In this document: piece after piece, positions 6,602-12,158 of the stretch
How positions within the stretch are numbered: the stretch's first letter is position 1
Layout: each line of letters opens with the position of its first letter
DNA from: JAZDEL01 sp043820655
Lineage (GTDB): Archaea; Iainarchaeota; Iainarchaeia; Iainarchaeales; JAZDEL01
DNA: 16,822 nucleotides
Direction: 5' to 3'
Assembly: GCA_043820655.1 (NCBI GenBank)
Contig: JBDRDO010000099.1
Coordinates: 1-16,822, forward strand
Notes under the pieces: model-generated
Database searches by the model: none
The model's input: only the letters and a program-made list of their open reading frames with translations
Told to the model about the DNA's origin: nothing
Translations under genes and position numbers: made by a program

Positions 6602-8144
6602 TTCTGCCCAGAATGAAACCGAACTCGGCACTGTTGTCAGCACCCCCGAAGGGCCAAGCCCGGGCAGCCTCGCCTTTGTTGTCACAAGCGGCAAGGTGCA
6701 CCGCGGCGAGTTTGTTGAAATGGATTATGAGGAGGGCACATTAATTGCGCTTGTCAGCAATGTTGTGAAAACAAACAGGTATTTTGAACGTGCTGACTCT
6801 GTAAAGGAATTTGAAACAAACGGGAAGAAAATGTTCGAGCAGTTCCCCACAGCGGAATGGGAATACCTTGTTGCGGAAACAAAACCATTGGGGGTTTATA
6901 ACGGGGGCAAGGTTCTGCGCGTTTCATACCCCCCCAGCCCCGGCACTAAAGTGCGCGTTGCCTCAAGGGAAAAACTGTGGGACTTCCTTAACTTTGACGA
7001 GAACGGCCTTTTCATGGGGGAGATTGAACACCCAAAAGTTGATGTCAAATTAAACCTAACGAAACTTCTGCAAAAACACCTCGCGATTTTGGCCCAATCG
7101 GGATCTGGAAAATCGTATTGCACGTCAAATTTAATAGAAGAGTTGCTCGACCGTAAAAAGGAGCACGGTCGCGTTGCCGTAATTGTCCTTGACCCGCACG
7201 GCGAATACTCCTGCTTTGCCGAACCCTGCGCCGACAATTCGCATACTGATTATTCCTCAAGAACAAAATTAGTCCGCGCACGCGACATTAAGATAGGCGT
7301 TCCAAAATTAACTGCAGGCATAATTTCGGGAATGCTCCCCGACATAACAAGCATCCAGCGCCGCGCGCTTGAAAAGTCACTCAATGCACTGCGCGCAAAG
7401 ATGAAATCAGGCGAGGGGCCTTTTGATTTTTCAGATGTTAAGCGCGAGATTTCGCAGGACGATGATGTTAAGGAGAATGTAAGAACCCCTTTGCTTTCCC
7501 GCCTTTCCTCCCTTGAGGACTTCCGCCTTTTTGACAGGACGGACAGTCCGAGCATAACTGACCTTGTGAAACCCGGGATGCTTACAATAATTGACCTGGG
7601 CGATTTAACAGATGTGATGAAAAAGCAGATTATTGTGAATTATTTTGCGCAGAAGCTGTTCATTGAGCGCAGGAAGAAAACAGTTCCTCCGTTCCTCCTT
7701 GTGATTGAGGAGGCACATCAATTCGCCCCTGAAAAGGCAAGGAAGGAAGTCGCAATCTCAAAGGGAATAATCAGGACAATTGCAAGAGAGGGCAGAAAGT
7801 TCGGCGCTGCTTTGTGCCTTATTTCCCAGCGGCCCGTACATCTTGACACAACGGTTCTCAGCCAGTGCAATACGCACATAATCCTGCGCATCACAAACCC
7901 TTATGATTTAGAGCACATCGGCAGGAGTTCCGAAGGCATAGACCGCGGAAGCCAGGATATGATTACTTCTCTCCGAGTAGGGGAAGCGCTCCTTGTCGGG
8001 GAGGCAACCCGCAATCCGATATTCTTCAAGGTGCGCAAGCGCAAATCCGCGCCCTCAAAGCATGAGGCAACACTGGAGGAAACCGCGCGAAAGTATGAGG
8101 AAAACAGAGAGCAGGCAAAAGAGGAAGCCGAGGAATTTTTGTAG
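6594..8144 (+). CDS. herA: HerA bipolar DNA translocase/helicase
   Basis: HerA is a hexameric FtsK-like ATPase that pumps DNA to NurA during end resection. The 516-residue protein has an N-terminal HAS-like beta-barrel (about residues 25-150), Walker A AQSGSGKSY (167-175), VIVLDPHGEY (197-205), Walker B LLVIEEAHQFAP (368-379; Glu372/Glu373), and the sensor/arginine-finger region LISQRPVHLD (409-418) followed by CNTHIILRITNPYD. The C-terminus is a charged helix ending NREQAKEEAEEFL. The start overlaps the zinc-ribbon gene by 8 bases. A second copy of the final 13 codons, differing only at synonymous positions, lies 790 bp downstream. Confidence 0.95.
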   Translation: MADSAQNETELGTVVSTPEGPSPGSLAFVVTSGKVHRGEFVEMDYEEGTLIALVSNVVKTNRYFERADSVKEFETNGKKMFEQFPTAEWEYLVAETKPLGVYNGGKVLRVSYPPSPGTKVRVASREKLWDFLNFDENGLFMGEIEHPKVDVKLNLTKLLQKHLAILAQSGSGKSYCTSNLIEELLDRKKEHGRVAVIVLDPHGEYSCFAEPCADNSHTDYSSRTKLVRARDIKIGVPKLTAGIISGMLPDITSIQRRALEKSLNALRAKMKSGEGPFDFSDVKREISQDDDVKENVRTPLLSRLSSLEDFRLFDRTDSPSITDLVKPGMLTIIDLGDLTDVMKKQIIVNYFAQKLFIERRKKTVPPFLLVIEEAHQFAPEKARKEVAISKGIIRTIAREGRKFGAALCLISQRPVHLDTTVLSQCNTHIILRITNPYDLEHIGRSSEGIDRGSQDMITSLRVGEALLVGEATRNPIFFKVRKRKSAPSKHEATLEETARKYEENREQAKEEAEEFL

Positions 8145-8162
8145 TTTTTGGAAAGTGGTCAG

Positions 8163-8915
8163 ATGAAAAATAAAAATGCAAAATCTATTTTTTCTAAGGT
8201 TATGCGGGATAATGGTGTTTTTTCGAAAAACTTCCGCAGAAAATTAAATAAACAGCGCGCTATTGAACTTGCCGGCGCAGTTGGCAAATATGCTTCGGCA
8301 CTCGAAGGTTTGGGGTTAAATGTTGCCAAAACGCAAGTGGAACTTGAAAGTGCGGGAAATGGGCGTTACTCCTTGAAAATGTCGCAGGAGCCATTTGAAC
8401 GGCATCAATTGGCCGCGGATATTTTGCGCAATAAACCCGATAAAGATGCCCTTATTGTTTATGAAAAAATACTTTCGCAGGCTGTGAATGCAATAAAGGC
8501 GAATTCTTTGCCTGGCAGTTGCAGGCAGAATGTGGGGCTTGACCTTCACATAGGAAACTGGGCGGTGAAAAACGGAGAGCCGGTCTTTCTTGATGTCTTC
8601 CCCCCCCTGTCTTCAGGAAGCGAGGCAAAATCAGTTGAAAAAACATATCCTTTAAAAGTCAAGCTTTTTGAATCCCTCCTGCCAAAACACGCAAGGGAAA
8701 GGCATTATTATGGCCCCACTGTATTATCAACTCTTTTAGGCATTAGTATTGAGGCAAACCCGAAGCTGAAGGCAGGATTGATTAAGGCTACTGTAGAACA
8801 AATTGAAAAAGAATTTTCCAATGATGTGAGGCGACTTTATCTACGGGAAATCTCAGGCATAAAGTTAAGTGTAATAAGAGGGGCATCTAAACTTACTCGG
8901 TTAATGGCAAGGTGA
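8163..8915 (+). CDS. Possible kinase-fold (aminoglycoside/choline kinase-like) protein
   Basis: The start is taken at ATG 8163 (an in-frame TTG at 8148 is possible), giving 250 residues. The recognisable part is LDLHIGNWAV (residues 126-135) followed by PVFLDVFPPL (140-149). This resembles the DxHxxN catalytic loop and the metal-binding Asp of APH-type kinases, with Asp127, His129, Asn132 and Asp144. A lysine in RYSLKMSQEPF (about 72) could be the nucleotide-binding Lys, but no glycine-rich loop is obvious, so the fold is an inference and activity is uncertain. The gene sits between intact herA and a herA tail remnant. It is visibly more AT-rich in wobble positions than herA, which suggests acquisition by transfer. 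Confidence 0.6.
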   Translation: MKNKNAKSIFSKVMRDNGVFSKNFRRKLNKQRAIELAGAVGKYASALEGLGLNVAKTQVELESAGNGRYSLKMSQEPFERHQLAADILRNKPDKDALIVYEKILSQAVNAIKANSLPGSCRQNVGLDLHIGNWAVKNGEPVFLDVFPPLSSGSEAKSVEKTYPLKVKLFESLLPKHARERHYYGPTVLSTLLGISIEANPKLKAGLIKATVEQIEKEFSNDVRRLYLREISGIKLSVIRGASKLTRLMAR

Positions 8916-8933
8916 CCTGCATCTTTTAGCGTC

Positions 8934-8978
8934 AAGAATCGCGAACAGGCAAAGGAGGAGGCCGAGGAATTTTTGTAA
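8934..8978 (+). pseudogene. Remnant of a second herA 3' end
   Basis: Codons from 8934 read KNREQAKEEAEEFL followed by TAA. The last 13 residues match the C-terminus of HerA (8103-8144) exactly, but the DNA differs at six coding positions plus the stop, all synonymous. The frame is continuous with the TGA of the kinase-like gene, without a start codon of its own. A recent duplication would give identical DNA; this pattern means the two tails diverged under selection in separate lineages. Confidence 0.7.
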
Positions 8979-8998
8979 GGCGGTGCCCTGCACATTAT

Positions 8999-9229
8999 TC
9001 AGGCTAACGCAACTTCGATGGAAGTCATGAGCTTTTGCCCCTTTCTATTCCTGAACTCCAGAAGTTCGGCAGGAGTCAGGCATTCCATGTGCAGTTCTAT
9101 GGCTTCCTTTAAATTAGCAACAGCCTCTTCCACAGTGTCGCCCTGCGAAGCGATATCCAAATCAGGCGACCATGCGGAGAAAGAACCGCCTTCGGGAATT
9201 ACTACTGCCGGAAAATCAAATAACTTCAT
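8999..9229 (-). CDS. hicB: HicB-family antitoxin
   Basis: The 76-residue protein has the partly degraded RNase H fold of HicB antitoxins: FPAVVIPEGGSFSAWSPDLD (residues 6-25), then SQGDTVEEAVANLKEAIELH (28-47), and a short tail. HicB binds and blocks the HicA mRNA interferase. The start is ATG 9229 rather than GTG 9250, because a palindromic TATA-like ATTTAAAT is centred 25.5 bp upstream of the ATG. No C-terminal HTH/RHH DNA-binding domain is obvious beyond LTPAELLEFRNRKGQK. The matching hicA lies on the opposite strand across a 119-bp promoter region, instead of the usual hicAB tandem. Confidence 0.85.
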   Translation of the reverse strand: MKLFDFPAVVIPEGGSFSAWSPDLDIASQGDTVEEAVANLKEAIELHMECLTPAELLEFRNRKGQKLMTSIEVALA

Positions 9230-9238
9230 ATACGCAAC

Positions 9239-9266
9239 ATGTACAAACACATTTAAATATGTACAA
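9239..9266. promoter_or_regulatory. Bidirectional hicB/hicA promoter with TGTACA operator-like repeats
   Basis: The self-complementary ATTTAAAT (9251-9258) can serve as TATA box in both directions. Its centre is 25.5 bp from the hicB ATG (9229) and 25.5 bp from the ATG at 9280. It is flanked by two direct copies of atgtacaa (9239-9246 and 9259-9266) exactly 20 bp apart; a third TGTACA lies at 9330-9335. These would be natural autoregulatory operators. Confidence 0.5.
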
Positions 9267-9279
9267 GGTAATCCTTCAT

Positions 9280-9348
9280 ATGATTTGCCAAAAAAGGCTT
9301 GCCCGCGAACTTCGGGGATGGGACATGGCTGTACAAAAAGGTGGCTGA
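9280..9348 (+). CDS. 22-codon leader ORF ahead of hicA
   Basis: This short frame, starting at the ATG 25.5 bp from the bidirectional TATA-like box, encodes MICQKRLARELRGWDMAVQK GG in one run and ends in TGA. The TGA is followed directly by A of the hicA ATG (TGAATG overlap). It could be a leader peptide coupling translation to hicA, or simply 5' untranslated sequence. Its 3' part contains the hicA ribosome binding site AGGTGG. Confidence 0.35.
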   Translation: MICQKRLARELRGWDMAVQKGG

Positions 9349-9586
9349 ATGAAAACTCCCCGCGTTTCAGGGAAGGAAATACTTGCCGCTTTAACTAAGG
9401 GCGGGTTTTCCCTTGCTAGGCAAAAAAGGAAGCCATACACATTTGGTAAAAAAAGCCCCTGAAAAAACTTATCACGTGACGGTACCTATTCACGCAAATC
9501 GGGACATAAATCCGTTCGTATTCAAATCCATAGCAAGGCAGGCGGGACTAACGCCCGAGGAACTGGCTGAATTGCTTGGCTCATAG
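9349..9586 (+). pseudogene. hicA: HicA-family mRNA interferase, interrupted by a single-base frameshift
   Basis: HicA toxins are small double-stranded-RNA-binding-fold ribonucleases with a catalytic His in a GSH motif. The frame from ATG 9349 (AGGTGG upstream) gives MKTPRVSGKEILAALTKGGF SLARQK in one run, then runs out of frame at a six-A tract (9422-9427) and stops. Reading one base fewer there restores RQK-GSH, followed by LVKKAPEKTYHVTVPIHANR (beta strand of the family), DINPFVFKSIARQAG and LTPEELAELLGS, ending at TAG 9584-9586. The restored protein is 78 residues, normal for HicA, with the catalytic His intact. The extra A may be a real inactivating mutation, a sequencing error in a homopolymer, or a slippage site. 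The partner hicB is divergent and intact. Confidence 0.8.
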
Positions 9587-9608
9587 GCTGTCTGATTGAC
9601 GCCGCAAA

Positions 9609-9617
9609 CTTATTAAA
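9609..9617 (+). promoter_or_regulatory. TATA-like box of the cation exchanger gene
   Basis: The sequence TTATTAAA (9610-9617) is centred about 27 bp before the ATG at 9640, consistent with a leaderless transcript starting independently of hicA. Confidence 0.45.
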
Positions 9618-9639
9618 CCTCAAGATACTGCTATATAAC

Positions 9640-10641
9640 ATGCTAACAGCAATAGCATTCCTTGCAATAGGCCTCATAATCCTTGTAAAGGGCAGTGATA
9701 TTTTCGTTGAATCCGCGGCAAAGTTCGCGCGCCTTTTCGGAATCTCAACATTCGTAATCGGAATGTCAATTGTCGCAATAGGCACATCCCTTCCCGAGCT
9801 TGCATCATCCCTCCTCGCAACATATTATGGGAACCAGGGAATAGCGGTCGGAAACATAATCGGCTCAAACATAGCGAACATTGCATTGGTGCTTGCGCTT
9901 GCCGTAATTCTCGCAAAAAAGATAAAGGTTAGCAAAAGCATATTTGACAGGGAATGCATCCTCCTCCTCGCGGCAACAGCGCTCTTCGCGGCATTTTCAC
10001 AGGACGGGGCAATTACATTTTATGAGGGCATATTCATGCTTGCCGCATTCGCCGCCTATACGGCATACCTCTTCAAGATAATAAAGCGCTTCCGCGATTT
10101 GTTTGACTTCGGTCTCTACTTACGGACATTTTACCATTTTGGCTACGGTCTTGCCAACATATTTTCAAAAAATGCACCCTCAGACGGCACTGAAATAGGC
10201 GAAACCAAAAAGAACATTGTACTTTTCATCGTAGGCCTCGCGGGCGTTCTTGCGGGCGCACATTTAATGGTTCAGGGCGCAATTTCCCTTGCTGAATTAT
10301 TCGGCGTGAGTGACGAATTCATAGGGCTTACCCTTGTTGCTGTCGGCACATCCCTGCCTGAAATCGCGGTATCAATAACCTCACTGCGCAAAGGTCTCCT
10401 CAATATTGTAGTGGGAAACATAATCGGCTCAAACATAGCAAACATACTTTTGGTGGGGGGGCTTGCCGCGCTGATAATGCCGCTGACATTCATCCCCGCA
10501 CTAACCTTCCTCCCGATGCTCTTCATGGCATTCATAACCATGTTCTTTGCCTTTGCAATCTACGGAGACTGGCAGTTCAGCAAAGGCGAGGCAATATTCA
10601 TGCTTATTATTTATTTCATTTTCATCACAAGCCTGTTTTAG
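9640..10641 (+). CDS. Na+/Ca2+ exchanger family (CaCA, YrbG-like) membrane protein
   Basis: The 333-residue protein is a Ca2+/cation antiporter with the two inverted alpha-repeats of the family. The first (about 37-86) contains GTSLPE (48-53) and GNIIGSNIANI (71-81). The second (about 225-272) contains GTSLPE (236-241) and GNIIGSNIANI (259-269). These motifs, with their acidic and Asn residues, form the ion-binding sites in the membrane. About ten hydrophobic helices are visible, with a polar central loop (KNAPSDGTEIGETKK, 177-191) that is cytoplasmic in relatives. Length matches archaeal YrbG/NCX_Mj-type proteins. It probably exports Ca2+ (or exchanges it) using the Na+ or H+ gradient. It stands alone, convergent with the nucleotidyltransferase gene. 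Confidence 0.93.
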   Translation: MLTAIAFLAIGLIILVKGSDIFVESAAKFARLFGISTFVIGMSIVAIGTSLPELASSLLATYYGNQGIAVGNIIGSNIANIALVLALAVILAKKIKVSKSIFDRECILLLAATALFAAFSQDGAITFYEGIFMLAAFAAYTAYLFKIIKRFRDLFDFGLYLRTFYHFGYGLANIFSKNAPSDGTEIGETKKNIVLFIVGLAGVLAGAHLMVQGAISLAELFGVSDEFIGLTLVAVGTSLPEIAVSITSLRKGLLNIVVGNIIGSNIANILLVGGLAALIMPLTFIPALTFLPMLFMAFITMFFAFAIYGDWQFSKGEAIFMLIIYFIFITSLF

Positions 10642-10671
10642 CCCCCCCTTTACCCCTCCCGCATTCAGCGC

Positions 10672-11312
10672 TTAAATTGGCGCGCTTTCGTACTCTTTCC
10701 TGAATTTTGTTTTCTTCAGCAGCCGCCCCAGCCTCTCCATATTCAATTCCCTGTCAAGCAATGCCTTAATGTCCTGCCGGTCCTTCCAGATTTTGGCATT
10801 CAATTGCTGTTTTTCCACCTGCCGCAATGCCCACTTTTGCACCTTGTGCTTCCTGTCAATCAGGGCCGCGGTTTTGTAAAGCAGCAGCAGTTCCGGCACC
10901 GGTACCCTGGCAACCGCCCGCCCAATTTCCACTCTTTGGAATTGTTTTTCGCCAGATTCCACGGAATCTCAATCCGCGGATTCTTTGCCAGGCGGTTCCT
11001 GTGGCTGAAGGTGAAAACGTCCAGGTCTATGCTTTCGCCGCCGATTTTTTTTGAAAACAATATGCGGGTGCGCGGCGCGGTGTTGATTTCATAATCGTGG
11101 CTTCTGCAGTACTCTTTCAATACAGGCAGCGCGCCCTCAGGCAGAACCAGGTCAATGTCCCTTGAGCCCAGCCCTTTTGAATAATAATATGCCGCCCAGC
11201 CCCCGATTACAATCGGGGAGTGGCCGTGTATGTTGAGCCATTTGGCTATGCCCCGCAGTTCCCTGAATGATTTTTTGGTTATTTCTTCGCAGTACCCGTT
11301 TTCAGGCTTCAA
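10672..11312 (-). pseudogene. AbiEii-like/MNT nucleotidyltransferase, split by a frameshift
   Basis: The first part reads from TTG 11312, overlapping the TGA of the upstream regulator (AAGG 9 bases before). It contains the nucleotidyltransferase core: PIVIGGWAAYYYSKGLGSRD, then IDLVL with Asp52 and Asp54, and a third acidic site in SIDLDVF (about 95-99). After RIEIPW near 10968 this frame becomes Cys/Arg-rich nonsense. The -1 frame continues sensibly as ESGEKQFQRVEIG, ARVPVPELLLLYKTAALIDR and a charged helical C-terminus ending at 10672. The joined product would be about 213 residues. The break lies in the palindrome AGATTCC-GT-GGAATCT (10954-10969). Pairing with a winged-helix regulator is the arrangement of type IV AbiE toxin-antitoxin systems, in which this would be the toxin. 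Confidence 0.75.
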
Positions 11313-11901
11313 CGAATTCAACCTTCCATAACTGTTTGAACAGGTCCTTTGCATAAAATGTCTTATTGTCGCACACCAAATCAATCAATGTCCTGAGCCT
11401 GGAGGTGGTTTTTTTGCCCCGCCCTCCCGCTGTTTCGGGCTCGTGATCCTGCCTGAACACCCAAATCCCGGTGTGCCCCTGCCCGCAGCCCTTGAAAGCC
11501 TTCTCAATTTCCTTCAGTTCCCCTGCCGATGCATATGCACAAACCCTGTTTGAGCGGTAATAGCCGGAGTATTTTTCAAGTGCCGAATCAAGGCACAGCG
11601 TGCATTTCCCCGGGATTTTCCGCAAAGCCGCATCCTTTGAAAGATTGACCGCCATCTTTTTTGCAAGCAGTGAATTCATATCCCTTTCCAGTGCAAAAAT
11701 CGCAACAAGGCCTGAAGGGTCCGCCAAAAAGTAGTGCCCTTTCCGCCTTTCCGCAAACCTTTTCTGGACAAGCCATCTCACTACTTTATTCACAAGGCCG
11801 AACGAAACCCCCGTTGCCCCTGAAACCTGCAGCTGGGTGAACTCCCTGTTCCCAAGAACATAGTAAATTATTCTGTAGGTTTTCTTTGAGGCCAGTTTCA
11901 T
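11302..11901 (-). CDS. Winged-helix regulator, AbiEi-like antitoxin
   Basis: Start chosen at ATG 11901 (ATG 11907 also possible); longer starts would run into the TATA box. The protein is 199 residues. Residues 8-58 form a winged helix (YRIIYYVLGNREFTQLQVSG ATGVSFGLVNKVVRWL in one run, then a RRKGHYFLADP wing). The remainder resembles the AbiEi C-terminal domain: CLDSALEKYSGYYRSNRVCA followed by a basic/Gln-rich segment and WVFRQDHE. AbiEi antitoxins bind inverted repeats in their own promoter and counteract an AbiEii nucleotidyltransferase. Both the tandem inverted repeats upstream and the overlapping nucleotidyltransferase gene downstream fit. The assignment rests on fold, context and operators, not on a close sequence match. 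Confidence 0.7.
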   Translation of the reverse strand: MKLASKKTYRIIYYVLGNREFTQLQVSGATGVSFGLVNKVVRWLVQKRFAERRKGHYFLADPSGLVAIFALERDMNSLLAKKMAVNLSKDAALRKIPGKCTLCLDSALEKYSGYYRSNRVCAYASAGELKEIEKAFKGCGQGHTGIWVFRQDHEPETAGGRGKKTTSRLRTLIDLVCDNKTFYAKDLFKQLWKVEFVEA

Positions 11902-11924
11902 GCACATATTTCCGCACGGACCAT

Positions 11925-11972
11925 TATTTAAAGGTATCACTAAATAGTGATACTATCACTAAAAAGTGATAG
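11925..11972 (-). promoter_or_regulatory. Promoter and tandem inverted-repeat operators of the AbiEi-like gene
   Basis: Two palindromes lie back to back: TATCACTA-AA-TAGTGATA (11935-11952) and CTATCACT-AAAA-AGTGATAG (11953-11972). All four half-sites share TATCACT, and the palindrome centres are 19 bp apart. They adjoin the TATA-like TTTAAATA (11925-11932), whose centre is about 28 bp from the chosen ATG. The layout matches negative autoregulation by a dimeric wHTH protein binding two adjacent inverted repeats, as known for AbiEi. Confidence 0.75.
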
Positions 11973-12060
11973 TTGCCCCCTGCCTCAAAACAAAAACCCC
12001 TGTATTTTGCGTTATCCGCACTTAACATAGATTCATATTTTGTGCCCGGCGGTTTTGGCA

Positions 12061-12158
12061 ATGGATATTTTTAAGGCTGCGATTGCATTGGCGGCGCTGT
12101 TTCTGCCGATTGCGCCTTTTACAGCGGGCCCGATAAAAACCTCCGCAAAATTGCCCCG
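12061..12158 (+). pseudogene. Probable signal-peptide remnant of a truncated secreted-protein gene
   Basis: An ATG at 12061 opens a frame reading MDIFKAAIALAALFLPIAPF then TAGPI, a short basic-hydrophobic-polar pattern like a Sec signal peptide. It lies about 25 bp after a TTCATATTT TATA-like stretch (12031-12040). From 12159 the frame continues only as antisense of the ATPase gene and looks non-coding. It may be the surviving 5' end of a gene cut by the ATPase module. Confidence 0.3.
12073..12092 (+). repeat. Direct repeat, left copy
   Basis: aaggctgcgattgcattggc matches 13608-13627 at 18 of 20 positions, and ggcaat occurs upstream in both copies (12057-12062 and 13597-13602). The two copies flank the ATPase gene in the same orientation. 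Confidence 0.45.

Noticed and set aside
10642..10671. Pyrimidine-rich tract (ccccccctttacccctccc) between convergent genes as a terminator
   Set aside because: Archaeal terminators are T-rich; this tract is mostly C and has no stem, so no call was made.
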